Below, one piece after another: positions 1-8,007 of a stretch of DNA of 64,000 nt. A program made the translations under genes and the position numbers. Numbering within the stretch: position 1 is the first letter of the stretch; each line of letters starts with the position of its first letter. The notes under the pieces are model-generated. The model saw only the letters and a program-made list of their open reading frames with translations, was not told the DNA's origin and did not search any database. Location of the stretch: assembly GCF_021168555.1 (NCBI RefSeq), contig NZ_JAJOZS010000006.1:1-64000 (forward strand), written 5' to 3'. The DNA is from Stenotrophomonas sp. MMGLT7. Its GTDB lineage: Bacteria > Pseudomonadota > Gammaproteobacteria > Xanthomonadales > Xanthomonadaceae.

Positions 1-46
1 TGAGGCTTTGCCGGCAAAGCCTCATCGCGACTGAAGTCGCTCCTAC
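1..46. repeat. GTAG-type REP element, truncated by the window edge
   Basis: The loop and complete right arm of the same palindromic element found five more times in this window (see 1067-1138). The right arm ends CGCTCCTAC, the reverse complement of the GTAGGAGCG opening of full copies. It lies just downstream of the minus-strand esterase. Confidence 0.85.
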
Positions 47-82
47 GTCGCTCCCACAGGTGCCATGGATCCCTGCCTCGGG

Positions 83-874
83 CTACGGCAGGCGCCGGGA
101 GAACAGCCACGCCCACATCGCCGGGTCGGCATAGGTCGCGTCCCAGGCGTTGTGGTTGCCATCGGGATACTCGGTGTAGCGCACCGCGCGGGCGCCGGCG
201 GCCCGGAAGGCGCGGTACAGGCGGCGGTCGTCCTCGGGCGGCACCACGTCGTCCAGCGCGCCATGGAACATCCACACCGGCGTGGCGCCGATGCGGGCGG
301 CCAGCGCGGCATGCGGATCGGGCAGCGCGGACACCTCGTCGACATGCAGGGTGGGGCGGTCGGCGTGCGGCACGCGCACGCCGCCGCAGACCGGCACCAG
401 CGCGGCGAAGCGGCCGGGCGCCAGCAGCGCCGCGTTCCAGGTGCCGTAGCCGCCCATCGACATGCCGGTGAGGTAGGTGCGGGCGCGGTCGCCGCCCAAC
501 TCGGCACCGGCGGCATCGAGCGCGGCCAGCGCCATGCGCGCGTTGATGCCGGCCCATTCCTCGCCCTCGGGCGCCTGCGGCAGCACCACGATCGCAGGGA
601 AGTCGGCGGCATGGCGGCGCAGGTACGGGCCGAGCCCGGCCTGGGTCTGCCTGGCGCCGTCGCTGCCGCGCTCGCCCGAACCGTGCAGGAACAGCACCAC
701 CGGCGTGCCGGCCGCCTGCAGGTGGGCCGGCACGAATACCTGGTAGCGGTAGCTGCGCCCCTCGATCTGCAGCTGGCGCTGGACGAAACGCCCTTCGGCG
801 GTGCGGGACGGGGTCATGGCGCAGGCCGCCAGCAGGCAGCACAGCAGGAGAAGCGACAGCAGGGCACGGATCAT
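83..874 (-). CDS. Lipoprotein alpha/beta-hydrolase (PHB-depolymerase-like esterase)
   Basis: A 263-residue exported serine hydrolase. The N-terminus is a lipoprotein signal with a lipobox LAAC at Cys18, so the enzyme should be membrane-anchored on the periplasmic side. The fold is read from an oxyanion-loop motif HGSGERG (residues 64-70), a nucleophile elbow GMSMGG with Ser139, an acid in ALDD (Asp208/209) and a late histidine in GNHNAWD (His241). This arrangement matches the dienelactone hydrolase / polyhydroxybutyrate depolymerase-like esterases often annotated as predicted peptidases. The substrate cannot be read from sequence. It stands alone, with REP elements on both sides. Confidence 0.8.
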   Translation of the reverse strand: MIRALLSLLLLCCLLAACAMTPSRTAEGRFVQRQLQIEGRSYRYQVFVPAHLQAAGTPVVLFLHGSGERGSDGARQTQAGLGPYLRRHAADFPAIVVLPQAPEGEEWAGINARMALAALDAAGAELGGDRARTYLTGMSMGGYGTWNAALLAPGRFAALVPVCGGVRVPHADRPTLHVDEVSALPDPHAALAARIGATPVWMFHGALDDVVPPEDDRRLYRAFRAAGARAVRYTEYPDGNHNAWDATYADPAMWAWLFSRRLP

Positions 875-1066
875 GGGCCGGCGGGTCGTGGCGGGAAAGA
901 CCAGTATGCCGCCAGCCGGGGCCGGCGGTCATGCCTCGACTTGATTGCCCGGTAGCCGCGTCCATGACTGCACAGCAACGGCCCGCTCCCCAACTTGCCA
1001 GCGTAGCCGGTGGGTGCTGCGCCGAATGCGAGCCAACATGCGAACTAAGAACCTGTCCAAGATCTC

Positions 1067-1138
1067 CCGTAGGAGCGACTTCAGTCGCGATGGGGCTTTA
1101 CCGGTAGAGCCCCATCGCGACTGAACTCGCTCCTACGG
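1067..1138. repeat. GTAG-type REP pair (palindromic BIME-like element)
   Basis: About 72 bases made of two inverted arms around a short loop. Each arm starts GTAGGA and contains its own hairpin GCGACT-TC-AGTCGC, the layout of GTAG-tetranucleotide REP sequences mobilised by RAYT transposases in Stenotrophomonas and Pseudomonas. In this copy the right arm has one substitution (GAACTCGC instead of GAAGTCGC). No RAYT gene is in the window. Confidence 0.88.
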
Positions 1139-1183
1139 GTGGCTGGCGCTTCCTTTCATTCCCGAGCCAGGGCGGCCGATCGG

Positions 1184-1243
1184 CATCTGCCGCATCCATC
1201 CCGGGATAGTGAACGGGCTCCAGGGAACTGGATGCGACAGATG
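1184..1243. repeat. Long inverted repeat, hairpin-forming
   Basis: CATCTGCCGCATCCA (1184-1198) is matched by TGGATGCGACAGATG (1229-1243), 15 bases with one mismatch, around a 30-base loop that itself carries a CCCG/CGGG pair. It follows the M20 peptidase stop codon on the minus strand but has no T-tract, so it is not a standard intrinsic terminator. Confidence 0.6.
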
Positions 1244-1274
1244 GGCAATCAGGTACCACGATCCCGCCGGGCAC

Positions 1275-2807
1275 TCACTCGGCGCTGACCTCCCGCGCCA
1301 GCCGGTAAAGGAATTCCTGGCCCTCGTAGAACGACTGCACCGGCACGCGTTCGTTCATGCCGTGGGCGCCGGTCTCGGCATAGAACAGCCCGGATACGCC
1401 GTAGGCGGGGATGCCGGCGATGCGGAAGTAACGGCTGTCGGTGGCGCCGGTGCTCATGGTGGGCACGACCGGGACGCCCGGCCACATCTGCCCGGTGATC
1501 CTGGACACGGCCGCGAGCACTTCGCCGCCGACCGGCGAGACCGGGCTGGGCGTCTCCTCGTCTGCCTTGAGGCGCACGCTGACCTTGGCGTCGCCGGCCG
1601 CGGCCTGCAGCCGCTCGCGCACGTAGCCCGGCTCGTCGCCGGGGACCAGGCGGCAGTTGACGGTCGCCTGCGCGCGCTGCGGCAGGGCGTTCTCGGCATG
1701 CCCGCCTTCGATCAGGGTCGGCGTGCAGGTGGTCCTGATCGTCGCGTTGAGCACCGGATCGGCGGACAGGACGTCCGCCGCCACGCGGTCTTCCGGGTCG
1801 CGGGCCAGCGCGGTCATGTAGCGGCCCTTGTCGTCGCCGGCGACGGCGGCGGACTGCTGCAGGTACTCGCGGGTCACCTCGTTCAGGCGCACCGGCAGCA
1901 GGCGGGTGTGGATCCCGGTCAGCGCCTTGCCCAGCTCGACGATGGCATTGTCGTCGCGCGGCCTGGAACTGTGGCCGCCGGGATTGGTCGCCTCGAACAC
2001 GTAGCTCTGGAAGCGCTTCTCCGCCGCCTGCACGGCATTGCTCACGCGCCGGCCGGACTCGTCCAGCACGCCGCCGCCGCCCTCGTTGAACACGAACGCC
2101 GCGTCCACCAGCTCGCGATGCCGCTGCAGCAACAGGTCCACGCCGTTGGAGCGGCCGCCTTCCTCGTCGGCGGTCAGTGCCAGCACGATCCCGCGCCGCG
2201 GCGCATAGCCCTCCTGCTTCATGCGGATGAGGTTGGCGGCGTAGATCGCCGCGTCGTCCTTGTCGTCGGCGACGCCGCGTCCGAAGAAGGCGCCGTCCTT
2301 CTCGGTCAGTTCGAACGGCGGCAGCGTCCAGTCCTCTGGATCGGCCGCGACCACGTCCAGGTGGGCGAGCAGCAGCAGCGGCTTCAGCGAAGGATCGCTG
2401 CCCGGCAGGCGCACGACCAGGTTGCCGCGCTTGGGATCGTCATCGGGAACGACGACGTGCACGTCCGCCGGCGCGAAGCCGGCGGCGAGGAAGCGGCGGG
2501 CGAGCGCGTTGGCGGCCAGCGTGGTGTCGCCGTGCTCGCGGGTGGTGTCGATGGCGACCAGTTCCGCCAGAAGTTCGCGCGCGAGCTGCTGGTACTGGCC
2601 GGGCGAGGTCGGCGCGGCGTCGCCGCCGGGCTTGACCACCGCGAGCGGGTCGATCGGGCGCGCGGGCTCCTTCTCCGCCGCAACGGCGGCGGCCGGTTCG
2701 GGGCCGGAGGCGTCCGCGGCCGGCTGCTCGCGGGAGCAGCCGAACAGCAGCGGGGACAGGGCGCAGCACAGCGCCAGGTGGGCGAGGCGAGGATCGGGTC
2801 GGGTCAT
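1275..2807 (-). CDS. M20-family zinc peptidase, lipoprotein
   Basis: A 510-residue di-zinc hydrolase of the M20/ArgE/DapE/CPG2 family, predicted to release amino acids from peptides or acylated amino acids. The N-terminus is a lipoprotein signal with Cys24 in FGC. Metal and catalytic residues are in place: His149 in AHLD, Asp181 in VADDK, general-base Glu215 and ligand Glu216 in TADEEGG; a later His lies in the GHSS dimerisation segment. The ATG at 2807 is chosen because it directly precedes the signal peptide; the frame stays open far upstream only because of high GC and overlaps mgtE. A run of nine G lies just upstream. Confidence 0.87.
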   Translation of the reverse strand: MTRPDPRLAHLALCCALSPLLFGCSREQPAADASGPEPAAAVAAEKEPARPIDPLAVVKPGGDAAPTSPGQYQQLARELLAELVAIDTTREHGDTTLAANALARRFLAAGFAPADVHVVVPDDDPKRGNLVVRLPGSDPSLKPLLLLAHLDVVAADPEDWTLPPFELTEKDGAFFGRGVADDKDDAAIYAANLIRMKQEGYAPRRGIVLALTADEEGGRSNGVDLLLQRHRELVDAAFVFNEGGGGVLDESGRRVSNAVQAAEKRFQSYVFEATNPGGHSSRPRDDNAIVELGKALTGIHTRLLPVRLNEVTREYLQQSAAVAGDDKGRYMTALARDPEDRVAADVLSADPVLNATIRTTCTPTLIEGGHAENALPQRAQATVNCRLVPGDEPGYVRERLQAAAGDAKVSVRLKADEETPSPVSPVGGEVLAAVSRITGQMWPGVPVVPTMSTGATDSRYFRIAGIPAYGVSGLFYAETGAHGMNERVPVQSFYEGQEFLYRLAREVSAE

Positions 2808-2828
2808 GGTGGGCGCGTGTTCCGGCGT

Positions 2829-2837
2829 GGGGGGGGG
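2829..2837. repeat. Homopolymer tract, G9 (C9 on the transcribed strand)
   Basis: Nine consecutive G, part of a GGGGGATCCCCC palindrome, between the putative -10 element and the ATG of the M20 peptidase gene. Tracts like this are prone to slipped-strand length changes. Confidence 0.7.
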
Positions 2838-2845
2838 ATCCCCCG

Positions 2846-2851
2846 AATGTA
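2846..2851 (-). promoter_or_regulatory. Possible -10 element of the M20 peptidase gene
   Basis: TACATT on the minus strand, about 40 bases before the ATG. No good -35 element is seen at the expected distance, so this is tentative. Confidence 0.25.
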
Positions 2852-2944
2852 GAACACGCGGCCGGGACCGCGCATCGGCCGCGAAGGGTAGGGGCCGGCG
2901 AAACCCGCCAGCGCCGACCCCCAGGGACGACCGCGCCTGCGCGG

Positions 2945-4306
2945 TCAGTGCATCAGGATCAGCGTGGCCAGGCCGAGGAAGCAGAAGAAGCCCATCACGT
3001 CGGTGACCGCGGTCACCACCACGGTGCCGGCCACGGCCGGGTCGATGTTCAGGCGCTTGAGCAGCAGCGGCAGGATGACGCCGGCGCTGGCCGCGGCGCA
3101 GAAATTGATCACCAGCGCCATGGCGATGACCAGCGACAGCAGCGGGCTCCTGAACCACGCCAGCGCGATCAGGCCGACGACGCCGCCGATCAGCACGCCG
3201 TTGATCAGCGCCACGCGGATCTCCTTCCACAGCAGGATGCCGGCGTTGCTGGAGCCAACCTGGCCCAGCGCCAGGCCGCGCACCATCAGCGTCAGCACCT
3301 GCACCGCGGCATTGCCGCCGATGCCGGCGACGATCGGCATCAGCACCGCCAGGGCGACGATCTTCTCCAGCGTCACCTCGAACTGCCCGATCACGCTGGC
3401 GGCCAGGAACGCGGTGAACAGGTTGATCCCCAGCCACACCACGCGGCCGCGCACGGCGCGCTTGACCGGCGAGAACAGGTCCTCGTCCTCGTCCAGGCCA
3501 GCCGCGCTCAGCGCCTGGTGCTCGGCCTGCTCGCGGATGATGTCGACCACGTCATCGATGGTGATGCGGCCGAGCAGGATGTTGTTGTCGTCCACCACCG
3601 GCGCCGAAACCCAGTCGTGGTCGGAGAAGCGCCGCGCCACTTCCTCGGCGCTGTCGCCGACGTCGATGGCCGGCTGCTCGTCGTCGATCAGGCGGTTGAC
3701 CGGGGTGGAGTCCTCGTGGGTGACCAGCGCCGCCAGCGAGACGCGGCCCAGGTACTGGTGGCGGCGGCTGACCACGAACAGGTGGTCGGTGTGGTCGGGC
3801 AGTTCGCCGCGCAGGCGCAGGTAGCGCAGCACCACGTCGACGTTGACGTCGGCGCGCACGGTGACCACGTCCGGGTTCATCAGGCGGCCGGCGGTGTCTT
3901 CCGGGTAGGACAGCACCTGTTCCAGGCGCTCGCGGTTCTCCCGGTCCATCGACTTGAGGACCTCGTCGATGACCGTGTCCGGCAGGTCCTCGACCAGGTC
4001 GGCGAGGTCGTCGATGTCCAGGTCCTCGACCGCCGCGACGATCTCGTCCGGGTCCATGTCCGCCAGCAGGCTCTCGCGCACCTCGTCGCCGACGTGCAGC
4101 AGCACCTCGCCGTCGTCCTCGGCATCGACCAGGCCCCAGACGATCTCGCGCTTGCCCGGGGGCAGCGATTCGAGCAGGTTGCCGATCTCGGCCGGCGAGA
4201 GCGTGTTGACCAGCCGCCGCACCGGGCCCAGGCGGCCGCTGTCCAGCGCATCGGACAGCATGCGCAGCTGGCGCGCGGTCTTGTCGTGGCGGACGGCTTC
4301 GGCCAT
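2945..4306 (-). CDS. mgtE: Magnesium transporter MgtE
   Basis: A 453-residue homodimeric Mg2+ channel. It has the family order: an acidic, helical N-domain (residues 1 to about 135, rich in DDLADLVEDLP-type repeats), a pair of CBS domains (about 140-265) that sense cytosolic Mg2+, and five C-terminal membrane helices from about 290. The pore region keeps the MgtE signature in the form PIVAGIGGNAAVQ. It is preceded by ptsI on the same strand, with 198 bases between. That gap contains a terminator-like hairpin ending 16 bases before this start codon, so expression may be controlled in the leader. Confidence 0.95.
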   Translation of the reverse strand: MAEAVRHDKTARQLRMLSDALDSGRLGPVRRLVNTLSPAEIGNLLESLPPGKREIVWGLVDAEDDGEVLLHVGDEVRESLLADMDPDEIVAAVEDLDIDDLADLVEDLPDTVIDEVLKSMDRENRERLEQVLSYPEDTAGRLMNPDVVTVRADVNVDVVLRYLRLRGELPDHTDHLFVVSRRHQYLGRVSLAALVTHEDSTPVNRLIDDEQPAIDVGDSAEEVARRFSDHDWVSAPVVDDNNILLGRITIDDVVDIIREQAEHQALSAAGLDEDEDLFSPVKRAVRGRVVWLGINLFTAFLAASVIGQFEVTLEKIVALAVLMPIVAGIGGNAAVQVLTLMVRGLALGQVGSSNAGILLWKEIRVALINGVLIGGVVGLIALAWFRSPLLSLVIAMALVINFCAAASAGVILPLLLKRLNIDPAVAGTVVVTAVTDVMGFFCFLGLATLILMH

Positions 4307-4322
4307 GCGCGTGCGTCTCCGG

Positions 4323-4357
4323 AAAACAAAAGGCCGCGATCCGATGACGGATGCGGC
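4323..4357 (-). terminator. Intrinsic terminator or attenuator before mgtE
   Basis: On the minus strand GCCGCATCCG pairs with CGGATCGCGGC around a TCAT loop (one bulged G), followed by CTTTTGTTTT. It lies about 150 bases after the ptsI stop and only 16 bases before the mgtE ATG, with CCGGAGA, a likely ribosome-binding site, directly after the U-tract. It may end the PTS operon, attenuate mgtE, or both. Confidence 0.7.
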
Positions 4358-4378
4358 GGATCAGGTGGTCATCGCGCC

Positions 4379-4384
4379 ATTATC
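4379..4384 (-). promoter_or_regulatory. Possible -10 element for mgtE
   Basis: GATAAT on the minus strand between ptsI and mgtE. A start site about 7 bases downstream would place the terminator-like hairpin inside a 65-base mgtE leader. The -35 (TTCCCC at 17 bases) is poor. Confidence 0.25.
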
Positions 4385-4504
4385 GCCGCAAGCGCGGGGC
4401 AGGGGAATGCGGATGGCCTACGGTGGTGGGGCTGGAAGGCGCGAGCCGGGAGACTCCAACGTTCCTTGCACACGCAACGCCAGGGTTGCATTGTGCCTGG
4501 CGAC

Positions 4505-6235
4505 TCATGACAGCGGCGTGCCGCCCATGCGCTGCAGCCAGCGCTCGATGCCCTTGCGGTCGCGCGCCTGCAGCAGCTTGGCGCGGGTTGCCTGCAACGC
4601 CCCCAGGTCGATGTCGCGGATGGCGCGGCGCATCTCCAGCAGGGTCGACGGGTGCAGGCTGAACTCGGTCAGGCCCAGCGCCAGCAGTATCGGCGCCAGG
4701 GCGGCGTCACCGGCGATCTCGCCGCACACGGCCACCGGCTTGGCGGCCGCCTGGCCGGTGGCGATGACCTGCGAAAGCAGCCGCAGCACCGCCGGATGCA
4801 GCGGCGAATACAGCTCGCCCAGCGCCTGGTTGTTGCGGTCGGCGGCCAGCAGGTACTGCACCAGGTCGTTGGTGCCGATGGACAGGAAATCGACGTCGTC
4901 GATGAAGCCGTCCAGCGCGATCGCGGCCGAGGGTACCTCGATCATCGCCCCCACCGGTATCCGTTCGGCGAGGGCGTGGCCCTGTGCGCGCAGCTGCGCG
5001 GCCACGCGCTTGAGGCGGCGGCGGATGGCCATGATCTCCTCGCGGCCGCTGACCATCGGGATCAGCACCCGCACCGGGCCATAGCCGGAGGCGCGCAGGA
5101 TCGCGCGCAGCTGGGTGTCGCACACCGCCGGACGCGCAAGGGACAGGCGCACTCCGCGCAGCCCCAGCGCCGGGTTCTCCTCGTCGGCCAGGGTCAGCCC
5201 CGAGTGGTCGGCCTTGTCCGCGCCCAGGTCGAGGGTGCGGATGGTCACCGGGCGCCCGCTCATGCCCAGCACCGCGTCGCGGTAGGTGTGGAACTGCTCC
5301 TCCTCGTCCGGCGGCCGCTGGCGCTGCATGAACAGGAACTCGGTGCGGTACAGGCCCAGGCCGCCGGCCCCCAGCGCGTGCGCACGGGCGATGTCCTCGC
5401 GCGATTCGGCATTGGCCAGCAGCACGATGTCGACGTTGTCGCGGGTGCGCGTCGGCTTGCTGCGCAGCTTGCCCAGCTGGCGCTGTTCCCTGGCCAGCTC
5501 GCGCCGCAGCGCCTGGTGTTCGCGCAGGTCCGCTGGGGACGGGTCGAGGATGATCTCGCCGCTGGCGCCGTTGACGATCAGCACGTCGCCGTCCTTGATC
5601 CGCGCCAGCGCATCGGCCACGCCGGTCACCAGCGGCAGGTGCAGGCTGCGGGCCAGGATGGCGCTGTGCGAGAGCGCGCTGCCGGTGGTGGCGACGATGG
5701 CGACCACGCCCTGGGCCTGCAGCTGCGCCAGCTCCGAAGGGGCGATGGCGGCGCAGACCAGGATCTCGCCGGCCAGTCCCTTCGGCTCGGGCTGGCGTTT
5801 CTGCAGGAAGGCGTGGATGCGGCCGATGACGTGGTCCAGGTCGTCCATGCGGCTCTTGAGGTAGGCGTCCTCCATGCCGTCGAACACCGCGGCCAGGCGG
5901 TCGCGCTGCAGCCGCAGCGCGTACTCGGCGCCGTAGCGGCTGGTGCGGATCAGTTCGTCCAGGCCATGGAGCAGTTCCGGATCGTCCAGCAGCAGCGCAT
6001 GCAGGTCGAGGAACTCGCCCACTTCCTTGGTCAGCGCGCCCTGCAGCCGTTCGCGCAGGTGGTGCATCTCCTCGCGCGCGGCGTCCACGGCCAGGTGCAG
6101 GCGCTGCAGCTCCGCTTCGACGTTCGCGGCGGGGATGCGCCGCTCGTCGACCTCGAGCGCATGCGGGAACCGCACCCGTGCGCGGCCCAGCGCATTGCCG
6201 CGCGATGCAGCGGCTCCCTTGAGCCGCAGGGTCAT
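4505..6235 (-). CDS. ptsI: PTS enzyme I (phosphoenolpyruvate-protein phosphotransferase)
   Basis: A 576-residue enzyme that takes phosphate from PEP and passes it to HPr. The phosphorylated histidine is His190 in GSALSHSAILARS. The C-terminal PEP-binding barrel has the signature GTNDLVQYLLAADRNN and the active-site cysteine in VCGEIAGD. There is no N-terminal GAF domain, so this is EI proper and not the nitrogen-type PtsP. It follows ptsH by 44 bases and is the last gene of the PTS cluster. No EIIB or EIIC gene accompanies it, so the phosphate probably serves regulation through EIIA(Ntr) and the EIIA(Man)-like protein. Confidence 0.95.
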   Translation of the reverse strand: MTLRLKGAAASRGNALGRARVRFPHALEVDERRIPAANVEAELQRLHLAVDAAREEMHHLRERLQGALTKEVGEFLDLHALLLDDPELLHGLDELIRTSRYGAEYALRLQRDRLAAVFDGMEDAYLKSRMDDLDHVIGRIHAFLQKRQPEPKGLAGEILVCAAIAPSELAQLQAQGVVAIVATTGSALSHSAILARSLHLPLVTGVADALARIKDGDVLIVNGASGEIILDPSPADLREHQALRRELAREQRQLGKLRSKPTRTRDNVDIVLLANAESREDIARAHALGAGGLGLYRTEFLFMQRQRPPDEEEQFHTYRDAVLGMSGRPVTIRTLDLGADKADHSGLTLADEENPALGLRGVRLSLARPAVCDTQLRAILRASGYGPVRVLIPMVSGREEIMAIRRRLKRVAAQLRAQGHALAERIPVGAMIEVPSAAIALDGFIDDVDFLSIGTNDLVQYLLAADRNNQALGELYSPLHPAVLRLLSQVIATGQAAAKPVAVCGEIAGDAALAPILLALGLTEFSLHPSTLLEMRRAIRDIDLGALQATRAKLLQARDRKGIERWLQRMGGTPLS

Positions 6236-6279
6236 GGCAGAACCCGGTCGCCGGTGCGGGAAGCGGGTTCCGGCATGGC

Positions 6280-6549
6280 TCAGTTGTCCTCGTCGAAACG
6301 CCGTTCGAACAATGCCGCAACCGCCTCCATCGCCGCCTGCTCGTCTTCGCCATCGATGCGGATGGTGACCGGCGTGCCGCGGCCGGCGGCGAGCAGCATC
6401 ACGCCCATGATGCTCTTGGCATTGACTTCGCGGCCCTTGGCCGAGAGCGTGGCGTTGCAGCGGAACGAGGACAGCGTCTGCACCAGCTTTGCGGTGGCCC
6501 GCGCATGCAGTCCGAGGCTGTTGGCCACGATGAGGGTACGTTCAAGCAT
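6280..6549 (-). CDS. ptsH: Phosphocarrier protein HPr
   Basis: An 89-residue carrier that accepts phosphate on a histidine from enzyme I and hands it to EIIA proteins. His15 sits in GLHARATA; most HPr proteins have Pro where this one has Ala18. Ser46 in AKSIMGV is in the exact position phosphorylated by HPr kinase, and that kinase (hprK) is encoded four genes upstream in transcription order. The start overlaps the end of the EIIA gene by 8 bases, implying translational coupling. Confidence 0.95.
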   Translation of the reverse strand: MLERTLIVANSLGLHARATAKLVQTLSSFRCNATLSAKGREVNAKSIMGVMLLAAGRGTPVTIRIDGEDEQAAMEAVAALFERRFDEDN

Positions 6550-6934
6550 CGTCGATGATCGCTCCGTTGCGAGTGCCGGCCGCGGCGATGGCCGGCAGTT
6601 CCTGTAGATCCCGTTCGGGATAGTTCATGACGCGCATCAACATGGGCAGGCTCAGCGCCGACACCCGTCGCACCGGTGTCCCGAGCTGCGCGAGCCGGCG
6701 TGCCAGGTTGCTGGGGCTGGCGCCGTACAGGTCGGTCATCACCAGCACGCCGTGTCCAGCGTCCACCCGGCGCAGGGCCGCCGACGCCTGCGGCAGCAGG
6801 GCGTCCAGGTCCGCATCCAGCGCGACGTCGAAGGCTTCCGCCTTCAGGGGCAGTTGCCGCAACAGCCCGGTCGCAACGTCCAGCATCGCAGAACCGATGC
6901 CGGGATGAGTGATCAGGAGGATGCCGCAGGCCAT
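6542..6934 (-). CDS. PTS EIIA component, mannose/fructose family
   Basis: A 130-residue EIIA domain of the mannose family. The phosphorylatable histidine is His10 in LLITHPGIG, matching EIIA(Man); the segment VLVMTDLYGASPSNLARRL is also typical. It stands alone without EIIB/IIC/IID partners, which in Xanthomonadaceae and other proteobacteria points to a regulatory role in the HPr phosphorelay. It overlaps ptsH by 8 bases and lies 191 bases after rapZ, a gap wide enough for an internal promoter. Confidence 0.9.
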   Translation of the reverse strand: MACGILLITHPGIGSAMLDVATGLLRQLPLKAEAFDVALDADLDALLPQASAALRRVDAGHGVLVMTDLYGASPSNLARRLAQLGTPVRRVSALSLPMLMRVMNYPERDLQELPAIAAAGTRNGAIIDDA

Positions 6935-7125
6935 TGCGAAACGTTAACAGTTCAGCGCCTGCGACGATAGGTCATACGCTTGCCCGTTACTGACCGGTTC
7001 GGGGATTGCGGTCGATTCCGGACGCATCCGCCAGCGGTTCCGGGCAGCGGGCGCCGGGCGGGACGGACTGTTCCGCGGCGCCGGGGCCGCCGCCTTCCGC
7101 GCGTATCGCGCGCGTGCAGCGCCGC

Positions 7126-8007
7126 TCAGTCCAGTTCGCGATGGAAGGTCGCCACTTCGCGCCAGCCCTGCTCGCGCGCATGCCGGGCCAGCCGCTCGGC
7201 CAGGTACACCGAGCGGTGCTTGCCGCCGGTGCAGCCGAAGGCGATGGTGACGTAGCTGCGGGTGTCGTTGCGCAGCTTCGGCAGCCAGGTGTCGAGGAAA
7301 TCGACCAGCTGGCCGACGTAGCGCTTCACCTCCGGCTGCGCGTCGAGGTAGTCGCGCACGCCGCCGTCGCGTCCGCTCAGCGGCCGCAGCTCCGGGTCCC
7401 AGTGCGGATTGGGCAGCACCCGCGCATCGAAGACGAAATCGGCCTCGGCCGGGACGCCGCGCTTGTAGGCGAACGACTCGAACAGCAGCGACAGGGTGTT
7501 CTCCTGCCGCAGCGCGAACTCGGTGACCACCTTGCGCCGCAACTGGTGCACGTTCAGGGCGGTGGTGTCGATCACCGCATCGGCCTCGGCGCGCAGCGGC
7601 GCGGTCATCAGCCGCTCCTGCGCGATGGCCTCGGGCAGCGACAGCCCGCGCTGGCTCAGCGGATGGCGCCGGCGGGTGTCGGCATAGCGCTTGAGCAGGG
7701 CCTCGTCGCTGGCCTCGAAGAACAGCAGCTGCGCTTCGATGCCGTACTGCTGGGCGGCGCCGCGCCAGTGCGCCAGCTGCGAAAGGTCGCTGCGGCTGCG
7801 CACGTCGATGCCCACCGCCAGGCGCTCGGGGGCGATGTTGCCGCTGTCGCCGAGCAGGGCGCGGACGAAGCCCGGCAGCAGCTCGAACGGCAGGTTGTCC
7901 GAGCAGTAGTAGTCCAGGTCCTCGAACGTCTTCAGCGCCACCGACTTGCCGGAGCCGGACAGGCCGCTGACGATCACCAGGGTGGAGTTGGCCGGGATCG
8001 GGCTCAT
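7126..8007 (-). CDS. rapZ: RapZ-family nucleotide-binding / RNase adapter protein
   Basis: A 293-residue P-loop protein. The Walker A motif GLSGSGKS is at residues 15-22; the conserved SDNLP lies near residue 36; the C-terminal domain has [19 protein letters not shown]. In E. coli RapZ binds the small RNA GlmZ and adjusts glmS expression; other homologues are YvcJ-type GTPases. The ATG at 8007 overlaps the hprK stop by 4 bases (ATGA), which decides the start over longer in-frame extensions. glmM, in the same amino-sugar pathway, is elsewhere in this window. Confidence 0.95.
   Translation of the reverse strand: MSPIPANSTLVIVSGLSGSGKSVALKTFEDLDYYCSDNLPFELLPGFVRALLGDSGNIAPERLAVGIDVRSRSDLSQLAHWRGAAQQYGIEAQLLFFEASDEALLKRYADTRRRHPLSQRGLSLPEAIAQERLMTAPLRAEADAVIDTTALNVHQLRRKVVTEFALRQENTLSLLFESFAYKRGVPAEADFVFDARVLPNPHWDPELRPLSGRDGGVRDYLDAQPEVKRYVGQLVDFLDTWLPKLRNDTRSYVTIAFGCTGGKHRSVYLAERLARHAREQGWREVATFHRELD

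Larger units (their letters stand above)
875..1274. other. Intergenic region, no gene seen
   Basis: 400 bases between two minus-strand lipoprotein genes. It holds a complete REP palindrome (1067-1138) and a second, unrelated long inverted repeat (1184-1243). Short open frames here have no recognisable content. Confidence 0.6.

Noticed and set aside
1209-2852. 547-codon plus-strand frame opposite the M20 peptidase
   Set aside because: Antisense shadow with low-complexity Arg/Gly/His content.
1275-3437. A 720-codon frame joining the M20 peptidase to sequence inside mgtE
   Set aside because: The extension is read antisense-free but out of frame through mgtE, is Arg/Ala-rich, and a lipoprotein signal with its own ATG starts at 2807.
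4307-4504. M-box magnesium riboswitch before mgtE
   Set aside because: The leader after the likely promoter is about 65 bases, too short for the M-box, and none of its conserved elements was recognised. An attenuator remains possible.
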